From NCBI GenBank assembly GCA_040220455.1, contig JAVJUS010000018.1, positions 7,328-71,327 on the forward strand: a stretch of DNA of 64,000 nucleotides, given 5' to 3'. This DNA comes from JAVJUS01 sp040220455 (lineage in GTDB: Bacteria; Pseudomonadota; Alphaproteobacteria; DSM-16000; Inquilinaceae). Positions 55,802-63,734 of the stretch are shown here, one piece after another. The stretch's first letter is position 1. Each line of letters opens with the position of its first letter. The notes beneath the pieces were generated by a model that ran no database searches, was not told where the DNA came from, and was given only the letters and a program-made list of their open reading frames with translations. The position numbers were made by a program, and so were the translations under genes.

Positions 55802-56851
55802 ATGGCCGGCGGCGACGCAATCCGGATCGGCATCCTCGGGGCGAGCGGCTACACGGGCGCGGATCTCGTGCGCCTGCTGCTGCGCCACCGACGGGCCCGG
55901 ATCGTCACGATGACCGCCGACAGGCATGCCGGCAAGCCGATCTCCGCCGTCTTTCCCCATCTGGTCGATCACGGGCTGCCGGACCTGGTGCGCGTCGAGG
56001 ACGCGGACTGGTCGGCCTGCGGCGTGGTGTTCTGCGCGCTGCCCCATGGCACCACGCAGGAGATCGTCGCCCGCCTGCCGGCCGACCTCAAGGTCGTCGA
56101 CCTCTCGGCGGATTTCCGGCTGCGCGATCCGGAGACCTATGCCGCGTGGTACGGCCACGAGCACTACGCCCCAAACCTGCAGCCGCAGGCCGTCTACGGC
56201 CTGACCGAGCTCCATCGCGAGGCGGTGCGCGACGCCCGGCTGGTGGCCTGTCCGGGCTGCTACCCCACTGCCGCGCTGCTGGCGGTCCAGCCGCTGCTGG
56301 ACGAGGGGCTCGTGGATCCGGACTCGGTCGTGATGGACGCCAAGTCGGGGGTCAGCGGCGCGGGGCGCTCGCTCAAGGAGAACACGCTGTTCTGCGAGGC
56401 GGGGGAGGGCGTGTCGGCCTACGGCGTCGGCAAGCATCGCCACATGCCGGAGATCGAGCAGGAGCTCTCCGCCGCGTCCGGCCGGCCGGTGCTGATCAGC
56501 TTCACGCCGCACCTGATCCCGATGAGCCGGGGCGAGCTGATCACCGCCTATCTGAAGCTGGGCGACGGCGTGACGGCGGAGACGCTGAACGCGCGCCTCG
56601 CCGCGCGCTACGACGGCGAGCCCTTCGTTCGGGTCCTGCCGATGGGCACGGCCGTGTCGACCGTGCATGTCCGGGGCTCCAACCGCTGCCTGATCTCGGT
56701 CTTCCCGGACCGGCGGCCGGGCCATGCGCTGGTGCTCTCGGCGATCGACAACCTGGTCAAGGGCTCGTCCGGCCAGGCGATCCAGAACATGAACCTGATG
56801 TGCGGGCTCGACGAGACCGAGGGGCTGGAGCAGGTCGCCCTGTTCCCCTGA
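55802..56851 (+). CDS. argC: N-acetyl-gamma-glutamyl-phosphate reductase
   Basis: ArgC (349 residues) is the NADPH-dependent third enzyme of arginine synthesis. Signatures are IRIGILGASGYTGADLVRLLLRH (shown in part), FCALPHGTTQEIV, VVDLSADFRLRDPETY, the active-site cysteine in LVACPGCYPTAALLA, and FTPHLIPMSRGEL. The ATG at 55802 fits the family; the frame runs upstream without conservation. In many alphaproteobacteria argC follows rpsI directly; here two minus-strand genes intervene. Confidence 0.96.
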   Translation: MAGGDAIRIGILGASGYTGADLVRLLLRHRRARIVTMTADRHAGKPISAVFPHLVDHGLPDLVRVEDADWSACGVVFCALPHGTTQEIVARLPADLKVVDLSADFRLRDPETYAAWYGHEHYAPNLQPQAVYGLTELHREAVRDARLVACPGCYPTAALLAVQPLLDEGLVDPDSVVMDAKSGVSGAGRSLKENTLFCEAGEGVSAYGVGKHRHMPEIEQELSAASGRPVLISFTPHLIPMSRGELITAYLKLGDGVTAETLNARLAARYDGEPFVRVLPMGTAVSTVHVRGSNRCLISVFPDRRPGHALVLSAIDNLVKGSSGQAIQNMNLMCGLDETEGLEQVALFP

Positions 56852-56911
56852 GCCACGCCCCTGGGCCGCGCCCGCCGCGCACCCGCGACGACCAAAAAGG
56901 AGGGCACCGCC

Positions 56912-57436
56912 ATGGCGGCGCTGATCCTGCCTTACCGCGACATCCGCCCGACCCTGGACGAGACCGTGTGGATCGCCCCGACGGCCGCCGTGATCGGCGA
57001 TGTCGAGATCGGCGCCGGCTCCGGCATCTGGTTCGGCTGCACCGTGCGTGGCGATGTCAACGAGATCCGCATCGGCGCGCGCACCAACATCCAGGACGCC
57101 ACGGTGATCCATGTCACCGGCGGCGGCCATGGCACCTATGTCGGCGACGGCGTGACGGTCGGCCACGGGGCGATCCTGCATGCCTGCACGCTCGAGGACG
57201 GCTCCTTCGTCGGAATGCAGGCCTGCGTGATGGATGCCGCGGTGGTCGAGAGCGGCGGGATGGTCGCGGCCGGTGCGCTGGTCACGCCGGGCGTGCGCGT
57301 GCCTTCGGGCGAGCTCTGGGGCGGCCGGCCGGCCAAGCTCATGCGCGCGCTGAGCGAGCGCGAGCGGGACTCGATCGCCGCCTCGGCGGAGCGCTATGCC
57401 GCCCTGGCGGCCGAATATCGCGCCGCCCAGGGTTGA
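56912..57436 (+). CDS. gamma-class carbonic anhydrase-like protein
   Basis: The 174-residue protein is a left-handed beta-helix with hexapeptide repeats: WIAPTAAVIGDVEIGAGSGIWFGCTVRGDVNEIRIGARTNIQD (shown in part). The metal-site histidines are in VIHVTGGGHGTYVGDGVTVGHGAILHACTLE. A short C-terminal helix follows. It belongs to the gamma-CA/YrdA/PaaY group. Some members hydrate CO2, others are ferripyochelin-binding-type proteins of unknown activity. It follows argC by 60 bp with AAGGAGGG before the ATG, probably co-transcribed. Confidence 0.9.
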   Translation: MAALILPYRDIRPTLDETVWIAPTAAVIGDVEIGAGSGIWFGCTVRGDVNEIRIGARTNIQDATVIHVTGGGHGTYVGDGVTVGHGAILHACTLEDGSFVGMQACVMDAAVVESGGMVAAGALVTPGVRVPSGELWGGRPAKLMRALSERERDSIAASAERYAALAAEYRAAQG

Positions 57437-57482
57437 GGTTCCGCCGGGCCCGCCCCGGGATGCTATCGATGCCGGGTCGTCG

Positions 57483-57917
57483 CTACTCGAGCCAGATCCA
57501 GCGGCCGGCGTCGTTGCGGCAGGCCCGGGAGTCGTAGCTCGCGGTCCGTCCGTCGACGGTGAGCCGTTCTTCGTACCGTCGGCAGGGGTAGCCGCCCTCG
57601 GTCATCACCGCGTCGATCGGCCGGACGACGCCGGAATTGCCGCTGTCGGCGTTGGTCCAACTCGACGTGCCGCCGTTGGGGCGGGTATCGAGCGCGCGCT
57701 GCATCGTGGCCACGGCGAGCTCGACATCCTGATCCGTCATCTCGTCATGCAGGCTGTCGCCGGTGACCCGATCGCCCAGGTTCTGCATGCCGTCGGCGAC
57801 GGCCGAAAGCGGATTGTCGCCCGATTGCGTGCAACCGACCATCGCGACGCCGAGGATCACCCAGGAAAGCGGCGTCACGACGCACCGGTCCCGGATCCGG
57901 GTCTTGCGAAGCTTCAC
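57483..57917 (-). CDS. lipoprotein with 17-kDa surface-antigen-like domain (RT0821/Lpp0805 type)
   Basis: The 144-residue product starts at a GTG that overlaps the stop of the repeat-protein gene (GTGA), with GAGGAGG 7 nt upstream. A signal peptide ends at the lipobox VAMVGC. The C-terminal part reads LDTRPNGGTSSWTNADSGNSGVVRP, then YPCRRYEERLTVDGRTASYDSRACRNDAGRWIWLE (shown in part). This arrangement of SGNSG, CR and ACR is typical of the rickettsial/Legionella surface-antigen domain. It is probably in the outer membrane. Coupling to the repeat protein suggests a shared surface function. Confidence 0.75.
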   Translation of the reverse strand: MKLRKTRIRDRCVVTPLSWVILGVAMVGCTQSGDNPLSAVADGMQNLGDRVTGDSLHDEMTDQDVELAVATMQRALDTRPNGGTSSWTNADSGNSGVVRPIDAVMTEGGYPCRRYEERLTVDGRTASYDSRACRNDAGRWIWLE

Positions 57918-59101
57918 GATGCGCCCTCCTCGTCCTCGGGCAGCAGGGTCGTCTCGTCGCCGGTACCGTCATCTCCTGTGCCGTCGTCCCCAGTGCCGTC
58001 GTCCCCAGTGCCGTCGTCACCGGTGCCGTCGTCACCGGTGCCGCCGTCGCCGGTGCCGTCGCCCGCCAGCTCGTCGGAAGGCTCCTCGGGCTCTTCATCG
58101 ACGACCGGCTCGGGGTAGGGATCGTTGCCGGCGCGCAGCCACTCCAGGTCGGCGGTCGTTACCAGGCCGTCCTCGCTGCCGTCGACGTTGAGGTCGGCCG
58201 TGGCCCAGGAGTCCTCCGGCCCTTCGCCCGGCTTGGCCTCGTCGATCGCCGCTTCGAGCTCCTGGCGCAGCGCCTCGGCCAGCGCCTCGTCGCCCGCCTC
58301 CTCGGCGTCCTCGATCTCGCGCCGGAGCGCGGTCAGGCCATTTTCCTGCGGCGTTCCGAAGTTGCCCTGCAGCGCGCCGTCGCGCGGCGAGACGTCGTAG
58401 CCGAGATCGCGCAGCTCGCGCGCGATCGCCACGAAGGTGCTCACGCGCTCGCCATGATTGCGGAAGCCGTCGCCGGCCGGCGTCGCCGGATCCCAGCCGG
58501 ACTCGATCAGGGCCTCGGTTTCGGCGTCGTCGAGCTCGACCGCCACGTCGCCGAGACGGCGGGAGAATCCGCGGCCGCGCTCGTGATCGTCGCTGCCGGT
58601 CGTCGATGCGCCACCGACAGCCTCGTTGTAGCGCTGGCGGCCGATTGCCCGGCCTCTCGGACCGTCATCGGAGCTTTCGCCGCCGACGCTGTTCCGGCCG
58701 CCGGCATTGGCCCAGTCGGGGGGTCCGCCACGGTCGTTGCCGCCGCCCCGATTGTCGTTGCCGCCGCCGCGGTCGTTCCCGCCGCCACGGTTGTCGTTTC
58801 CGCCGCCGCGGTCGTTCCCGCCGCCGCGGTTGTCGTTGCCCCCGCCGCGGTTGTCGTTGCCACCACCGCGGTTTTCATTGCCACCGCCGCGGTTGCTGTT
58901 GTCGCGACCCGGCGCGTTGCCCGAGTTGCCCTGGGCGAAGGCCGGCTGGCCACCCGGTGCGAACCCGCTGTCGGGGCCGGCGGGCAGCATCAGCAGGGCG
59001 GCTGCGGCCGTGGCGACCAGGAGGGACCCCCTCGGTGCCGGGCGGCCCCGTCGGGGCGGTGCGCCGGTCCGGCCGGGACTGGTCTGCGACAGGTCGGACA
59101 T
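57914..59101 (-). CDS. secreted Asn/Gly-rich repeat protein with dockerin-like calcium loop
   Basis: The 395-residue protein has a signal-type N-terminus (about residues 27-56, ending PAFAQG). A low-complexity block (about 57-130) is built of RGGGND/RGGGNDN repeats. A more ordered middle (about 150-275) contains VAVELDDAETEALIESGWDP and acidic helices. A dockerin/EF-hand-like loop (about 290-315) reads ADLNVDGSEDGLVTTADLEWL, with Asp/Asn at calcium positions. The tail repeats GTGDD about seven times. The function is unknown. The gene is translationally coupled to the lipoprotein downstream and divergent from an ECF sigma factor. Confidence 0.7.
   Translation of the reverse strand: MSDLSQTSPGRTGAPPRRGRPAPRGSLLVATAAAALLMLPAGPDSGFAPGGQPAFAQGNSGNAPGRDNSNRGGGNENRGGGNDNRGGGNDNRGGGNDRGGGNDNRGGGNDRGGGNDNRGGGNDRGGPPDWANAGGRNSVGGESSDDGPRGRAIGRQRYNEAVGGASTTGSDDHERGRGFSRRLGDVAVELDDAETEALIESGWDPATPAGDGFRNHGERVSTFVAIARELRDLGYDVSPRDGALQGNFGTPQENGLTALRREIEDAEEAGDEALAEALRQELEAAIDEAKPGEGPEDSWATADLNVDGSEDGLVTTADLEWLRAGNDPYPEPVVDEEPEEPSDELAGDGTGDGGTGDDGTGDDGTGDDGTGDDGTGDDGTGDETTLLPEDEEGAS
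57957..58066 (-). repeat. 15-bp tandem repeats encoding GTGDD
   Basis: About seven consecutive copies of a 15-bp unit (plus-strand reading GTGCCGTCGTCCCCA and close variants), in frame with the repeat protein's acidic tail. Copies differ mainly at the third codon positions, and two are nearly identical neighbours. Confidence 0.8.
58726..58896 (-). repeat. 18/21-bp tandem repeats encoding RGGGND(N)
   Basis: A run of near-identical units alternating 18 and 21 bp (plus-strand CCGCCGCGGTTGTCGTTGC and variants) that encodes the Asn/Gly-rich block. In-frame length change by slippage or recombination would be tolerated. Confidence 0.8.
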
Positions 59102-59103
59102 CG

Positions 59104-59127
59104 GGAACTCCTCGGCTCGGTATCCGT
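59104..59127 (+). promoter_or_regulatory. candidate ECF-type promoter toward the sigma gene
   Basis: GGAAC at 59104-59108 and CGT at 59125-59127 are separated by 16 bp, the shape of an ECF sigma promoter. The site overlaps the ribosome binding region of the minus-strand repeat gene. Sequence match only. Confidence 0.3.
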
Positions 59128-59172
59128 GGCTCGGCGCGATCGCTGTCGACGGAGCGCCGTTTCGCCGGGTCT

Positions 59173-59197
59173 ACGAGCGGGGTGTCCGATCTATTCC
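59173..59197 (-). promoter_or_regulatory. candidate ECF-type promoter toward the repeat-protein gene
   Basis: On the minus strand GGAAT (59197-59193) and CGT (59175-59173) are 17 bp apart, giving a leader of about 65 nt before the ATG at 59101. Similar architecture to the plus-strand candidate. Sequence match only. Confidence 0.35.
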
Positions 59198-59268
59198 ATT
59201 CGGAGAACAAAAATGATCGCGCGGGCGACGCTTACGAATGGTTAGCGATGTCGGAATAAAGCTGGGGC

Positions 59269-59889
59269 ATGGCCCGTCCTGATGATGAGCAGCCGCCCGA
59301 AGGGACCGAACCGCCACGCGACGCGGGGGCGCCGATGGCCGACAGCGAGCGTGTCGCGCCGGGCGAGGTCCGGCGCGCGCTGGTCGCCTGCCTGCCACGG
59401 ATCCACCGCTACGCGCGGCGGCTCTCCGGCTCGACATGGGAGGCCGACGATCTGGTCCAGGCCGCCTGCGAGCGGGCGCTGGCCCGGATCGACGGCTTCC
59501 GCGCGGACGGCTCGCTAGAGGGCTGGATGTACCGGACGGTACAGAACCTCTGGCTCGACGGCCGCCGCGCAGCGGTGGTCCGCGGCGGCGACGCCGAGCC
59601 GGTCGACCCGGACACGCTGGACGGGGTCGGCGACGGGATCGAGGCCCGGTTGATGCTGGAGCGGGTGCGCGCGGATCTCGACCGCCTGCCCGACGACCAG
59701 CGGGTGGTGCTGCTCCTCGTCTGTGTCGAGGGGCTGAGCTATTCCGAGGCCGCGGCGACGCTCGACGTGCCGATCGGCACGATCATGAGCCGGCTGTCGC
59801 GGGCGCGCCGCGCGCTGCACGCCCGGCTCGAGGGCCCCGCCGACCGGGGCCAGACGCCGGCGCGGCCGCGGGCGCCGGCGCGCGGATAA
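59269..59889 (+). CDS. ECF-family RNA polymerase sigma factor
   Basis: The 206-residue sigma-70 family protein is of ECF type. Region 2 covers about residues 35-100 (ACLPRIHRYARRLSGSTWEADDLVQAACERAL, shown in part, then GWMYRTVQNLWLDGRR). Region 4 covers about 125-180 (LDRLPDDQRVVLLLVCVEGLSYSEAAATLDVPIGTIMSRLSRARRAL, shown in part). The N-terminal 25 residues are Pro/Glu-rich and may be dispensable; an internal ATG (MADSERV) is an alternative start. A membrane anti-sigma factor follows after 12 bp, the usual partner layout. Confidence 0.92.
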   Translation: MARPDDEQPPEGTEPPRDAGAPMADSERVAPGEVRRALVACLPRIHRYARRLSGSTWEADDLVQAACERALARIDGFRADGSLEGWMYRTVQNLWLDGRRAAVVRGGDAEPVDPDTLDGVGDGIEARLMLERVRADLDRLPDDQRVVLLLVCVEGLSYSEAAATLDVPIGTIMSRLSRARRALHARLEGPADRGQTPARPRAPARG

Positions 59890-59901
59890 GGAACGGGGCC
59901 G

Positions 59902-60639
59902 ATGACGACCGATACGGCCATGGACGACACGACTCTCCTGATGGCCTATGCCGACGGCGAATTGCCGCGCGAGCAGGCGGCCGAGATCGAGGCCCGCCTC
60001 GTCCACGACGCCGAGGCGCGGCGGCTCGTCGCCCTGTTCCTGACCGACCGCCAGCGCCTGACCGGGCTGGTCGACGCGGCGGCGCAGGACCGCGATGGCG
60101 GTCGCTCGACGGCTGCGGGCCCGGCACAGGGCGACGGCAGGGGCGCGGCGCCAGTCGACGGGCCGGCTGCCCGCGTCGCTCGGGCTCGCCGACGGCCGGC
60201 CCGCGTCCCGGGAGCCGGCCGCCTGATGCCCCGGGCACTGGCCGCCAGCGTCGTCGCCGGGCTGGTCGGGCTCGGAACCGCCGGAGGCTTTCTCGCCGGC
60301 CGTCTGGGAGACGGCGGCGGGGGCGGCGGCCCGGCCCATCTGGCCGCCCTTTCGGGCGCGCCGTCGCCGATGCTTATCGACGCGCTGGAGACGCTGCCCA
60401 ACGGCGCGGTCCGGGACTGGAGCGATCGCGGCGGGGAGGTCGTCGGGACCATCACCCCGACCGTGACGTACGTCGCCGAGGACGGCCGGTTCTGCCGAGA
60501 GGTCGAGCAGGTCGTCGACAGCCCGGCGATACCGGCGCCGGTCACCGCCTACGGCATCGCGTGCCGCGAGGGTGACGGTTGGCAGGTGCGCTATTGGATC
60601 ATCGAGACGTCGGACGCGCCGGATCCGACCCGATCATAG
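59902..60639 (+). CDS. transmembrane anti-sigma factor (putative)
   Basis: The 245-residue protein has an N-terminal cytoplasmic part. It begins with TLLMAYADGELPREQAAEIEARLVHDAEARRLVALF (shown in part), the typical anti-sigma helical domain without a HxxxCxxC zinc motif. One membrane helix follows (about residues 110-135, LAASVVAGLVGLGTAGGFLAG). The periplasmic domain contains DWSDRGGEVVGTITPTVTYVAEDGRFCREVEQ (shown in part). It would hold the ECF factor at the membrane until an envelope signal arrives. Its last 41 bp overlap the convergent protease gene. Confidence 0.82.
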   Translation: MTTDTAMDDTTLLMAYADGELPREQAAEIEARLVHDAEARRLVALFLTDRQRLTGLVDAAAQDRDGGRSTAAGPAQGDGRGAAPVDGPAARVARARRRPARVPGAGRLMPRALAASVVAGLVGLGTAGGFLAGRLGDGGGGGGPAHLAALSGAPSPMLIDALETLPNGAVRDWSDRGGEVVGTITPTVTYVAEDGRFCREVEQVVDSPAIPAPVTAYGIACREGDGWQVRYWIIETSDAPDPTRS

Positions 60640-61600
60640 GCACGGTGACGGCGGGGGCCGAGGCGCGGGCGTCGCTGGCTCGCTGCCCGGCCGGACGATC
60701 GCGCTCGGTGGACAGCGCCGGCTCGTCGTGCAGCCCGGCCAGGGCCTCGGTCAGCCAACCCGCGAAGGCGGTCGCCGTCACGGCGATGCCCAGCCCGTCG
60801 ACGCCGCGTATCGCCACCGCTTCCCCGCCGCCGCCGGCTCCCGTGTCGGTGTCGGTATCGGCGTCGGCGGCCGCGCTGCCGATATGAATGCCGGTCAGGC
60901 GGATGCCGCCCTCGCGCCCCGGCTCGGGCTCGTCGAAGACCAGCAGCGGCGAGCCGCTCGCCCCCGAGACCGCGTCGCACAGATGCATGATCAGCCGCCC
61001 GTCGGCCACTGTGCGGTCGACGCCGCAGCCGGCGTGGACGGAGAGGACCTCGCCGCGATCCTGGCTGTAGCCCGCCTGGGTCAGGCGTCCGTCGGCCGCG
61101 GCGTCCTCGAGCTCGCCAGGTGCGGCGGCGACGACCGGAATGGGCAGGATGCCGTCGATCGGATGGGCCAGCTCGACCAGCGCCCAATCGCGCACGGCCT
61201 CCTCCGGCGAGCGACCGCGTTCGGGCGCGTAGTCGGGCGACAGGCGATAGCCGGCGGCGGGCACGAGGGCCACCGCCGTGCCCTCGTAGAAGGCCGCGGC
61301 GAAGCGCAGATCCTCGGGTGGGCGCAGGGAGGCGGTCTGCGGATCCCAGATGCAGTGCGCGGCCGTGAGCACGTGACGCGGGTCGACCAGGGTCGCGGTG
61401 CAGAAGCCGCCCGACAGCCGCTCCAGCCGCCCGATCGCGGTCCAGGGCCAGTCGAGCGGGCGGACCGTGACGCGGTCGTCCGTGCCATGGATGCCGGGCA
61501 GGGGACCCGGCGGCGGCGCTTCGGCGGCGTGGGCGGTCGCCGCCGCGGCCGCCAGGGCCAGGGCGGTCAGCGTCGCGCGCACAGGGCGGATGCCGGTCAC
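60599..61600 (-). CDS. secreted trypsin-like serine protease
   Basis: The 333-residue product starts at a GTG overlapping the phaC stop (GTGA at 61597-61600). A signal peptide ends near AHAAEA. A chymotrypsin-fold S1 domain has the full triad: His82 in HVLTAAHC, Asp138 in RDWALVELAHP and Ser215 in DAVSGASGSPLL. A loop of Asp/Thr repeats (DADTDTDTG) lies near residue 245. The C-terminal 40 residues look disordered, and their coding region overlaps the anti-sigma gene antisense. The target is unknown; cleavage of envelope proteins is possible. Confidence 0.85.
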   Translation of the reverse strand: MTGIRPVRATLTALALAAAAATAHAAEAPPPGPLPGIHGTDDRVTVRPLDWPWTAIGRLERLSGGFCTATLVDPRHVLTAAHCIWDPQTASLRPPEDLRFAAAFYEGTAVALVPAAGYRLSPDYAPERGRSPEEAVRDWALVELAHPIDGILPIPVVAAAPGELEDAAADGRLTQAGYSQDRGEVLSVHAGCGVDRTVADGRLIMHLCDAVSGASGSPLLVFDEPEPGREGGIRLTGIHIGSAAADADTDTDTGAGGGGEAVAIRGVDGLGIAVTATAFAGWLTEALAGLHDEPALSTERDRPAGQRASDARASAPAVTVPMIGSDPARPTSR

Positions 61601-63510
61601 ACCACCCGCGAGGCGACGTAGCGCCCCGGCGCGTCCTCGATCGGCGTCAGCCCGCCGTCGCCCGGCTGTCGGGCGTCGACCTGGCCGCCGGCGAAGCGCG
61701 AGACCCATTTCTGCCACTCCGGCCACCACGAGCCCGGCTGCTGCGTGGCCTTCTGCAGCCACGCATCCGGGTTCTTGGGCGTCCGTGTGTGGGTCCAGTA
61801 GCAATACTTCTCCTTCGCCGGGGGATTGACCACGCCCGCGATGTGCCCCGAGGCCGCCAGCACGAACCGGATCGGTCCGCCGTAGATCTGAGTGGCCGCG
61901 TAGGTCGACTTCCAGGGCGCGATGTGGTCCTCCTTGGTCGACAGGATGAAGGTCGGCTGCTCGATCGTGCGCAGATCGATGTCGACGCCCTTCAGCCTGA
62001 TCCCTCCCGGCTCGACGAGCTTGTTCTCCTGATACATGCGACGCAGGTAAAAGCTGTGCATCGCTGCAGGCATTCGAGTGGAATCGCTGTTCCAGTACAA
62101 GAGGTCGAACGGGAAGGGATCCTTGCCCAAAAGGTAGTTGTTGACCACGAACGACCAGATCAGGTCGTTCGCCCGGAGCATGTTGAAAGTGGTCGCCATG
62201 GCCTGGCCTTCGAGGTACCCGCGCTCGTTCATGCGTGCCTCGAGGGCGGCGAGCTGCTCCTCGTCGATGAAGACGCCGAGCTCGCCCGCCTCGGAGAAGT
62301 CGACCATGGTCGTGAAATAGGTCGCCGACTTGATCCTGTCGTCGCCCTTCGCCGTCATCCAGGCCAGCGTCGAGGCCAGCAGCGTGCCGCCGAGGCAGTA
62401 GCCGATGGCGTTGATCTCCCGCTCGCCCGTCGCTTTCTCGATGGCGTCGAGGGCGGCCAGCGGGCCCTCGGTCATGTAGTCCTCGAAGCTCTTCGCCGCG
62501 AGGCTCTCGTCCGGATTGACCCAGGACAGCACGAAGACGGTGTGGCCCTGGTCGACCGCCCATTTGACGAAGCTGTTCTCCGGCCGCAGATCGAGGATGT
62601 AGTACTTGTTGATCCAGGGCGGGATGATCATCAGCGGGCGCCGCGCCACTTTGTCCGTGGTCGGCGTGTACTGGATGAGCTGGACCAGGTCGTTCTCGTA
62701 GACGACCTTGCCCGGCGTGACCGCGATGTTCCGCCCGACCTGGAAGGCGTCGGTGTCGGTCATCCGGATCTGGAGCCGGCCCTGGCCCCGCTCCAGATCC
62801 TCCAACAGGTTGTCGAGGCCGCGCACCAGGTTCTCGCCGCCGCTCTCGACCGTGGCGCGCAGGACCTCGGGATTGGTCATGACGAAGTTCGAGGGCGCCA
62901 TGGCGTCGACGAACTGGCGCGTATAGAAGTCGACCTTCTTCGCCGTCTTGTCGTCCAGGCCTTCGACCTCGCGCACGGTGGACTGCATCCAGCGCGCGGT
63001 GAGCAGGTAGGACTGCTTGACGTAGTCGAACAGGCTGTTCTCGTCCCAGGCCTCGTCCTTGAACCGCCGATCGCCGCGCTCGGGCTCGATGACGGGATCG
63101 GTCTCGGCGCCCAGCATCCGCTGGGTGGTACGCTGCCAGAGGGTCATGTAGTCGGCCCACAGGGTCATCTGGGCCTGCATCACCTTGCCGGGATCGGCCA
63201 TCATCTTGGCCGTCATCTCGTAGAAGGCGCCGCCGATGTTGAGCGGGTCGACCGGGTGCCCCGACGCGTTCTGGCGGGTCAGGAACTCGGTCACGAGGCG
63301 CTGGCTGCGCTCGGCGATATCGGTGAGCGCGCGGCTCATGTGCACCGGGTCCGGCAGGCCGACCTCGAGCTCCTCCTGCCCGTCGCCGGCCTTGGCCGAT
63401 GCAGTGCCCGCCTGCTTGCCGGTATCCTTGCCGGCCGACGTCGCCTGGCCCGATCGCCGGGCCGGCCCGTCGGACTTCGCGTCGGATTTCGCGCCGGATT
63501 TCTCCGTCAT
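61597..63510 (-). CDS. phaC: class I poly(3-hydroxyalkanoate) synthase
   Basis: PhaC (637 residues) polymerises 3-hydroxyacyl-CoA into PHA storage granules. An Ala/Lys/Asp-rich N-terminal stretch of about 45 residues precedes the PhaC_N domain (about 100-270). The alpha/beta-hydrolase core has PPWINKYYILDLRPENSFVKW (shown in part) and SWVNPDES. The lipase-like box GYCLGG contains the catalytic Cys372, with Asp528 (STKEDHIAPW) and His556 (AASGHIAGV) as partners. Length and triad spacing fit class I. phaA, phaB and phasin genes are not in the window. Confidence 0.95.
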   Translation of the reverse strand: MTEKSGAKSDAKSDGPARRSGQATSAGKDTGKQAGTASAKAGDGQEELEVGLPDPVHMSRALTDIAERSQRLVTEFLTRQNASGHPVDPLNIGGAFYEMTAKMMADPGKVMQAQMTLWADYMTLWQRTTQRMLGAETDPVIEPERGDRRFKDEAWDENSLFDYVKQSYLLTARWMQSTVREVEGLDDKTAKKVDFYTRQFVDAMAPSNFVMTNPEVLRATVESGGENLVRGLDNLLEDLERGQGRLQIRMTDTDAFQVGRNIAVTPGKVVYENDLVQLIQYTPTTDKVARRPLMIIPPWINKYYILDLRPENSFVKWAVDQGHTVFVLSWVNPDESLAAKSFEDYMTEGPLAALDAIEKATGEREINAIGYCLGGTLLASTLAWMTAKGDDRIKSATYFTTMVDFSEAGELGVFIDEEQLAALEARMNERGYLEGQAMATTFNMLRANDLIWSFVVNNYLLGKDPFPFDLLYWNSDSTRMPAAMHSFYLRRMYQENKLVEPGGIRLKGVDIDLRTIEQPTFILSTKEDHIAPWKSTYAATQIYGGPIRFVLAASGHIAGVVNPPAKEKYCYWTHTRTPKNPDAWLQKATQQPGSWWPEWQKWVSRFAGGQVDARQPGDGGLTPIEDAPGRYVASRVV

Positions 63511-63734
63511 GCCGTAGACGATCCTTGTCGCGGTCGTGTATTCGGGACGGGTTCGACGGCGGCGCGGCCGCCGGCCCGTGGCCGTCGGTCACAGGCTAGT
63601 TCGATACGGTCCGGTCGGGAACACTCGACCACCAACGCGTTGATCGACGTCGACGTTCCCTTGCACCCTGGCCGCGCCCGTGGGGCGCCGAGACCGACGC
63701 CCTGCCGCAAATCCATACACGATCGGCCCCGGTC

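Noticed and set aside
57914..59101. Repeat runs considered as a CRISPR array
   Set aside because: The units are 15-21 bp, contiguous without unique spacers and in frame with a protein.
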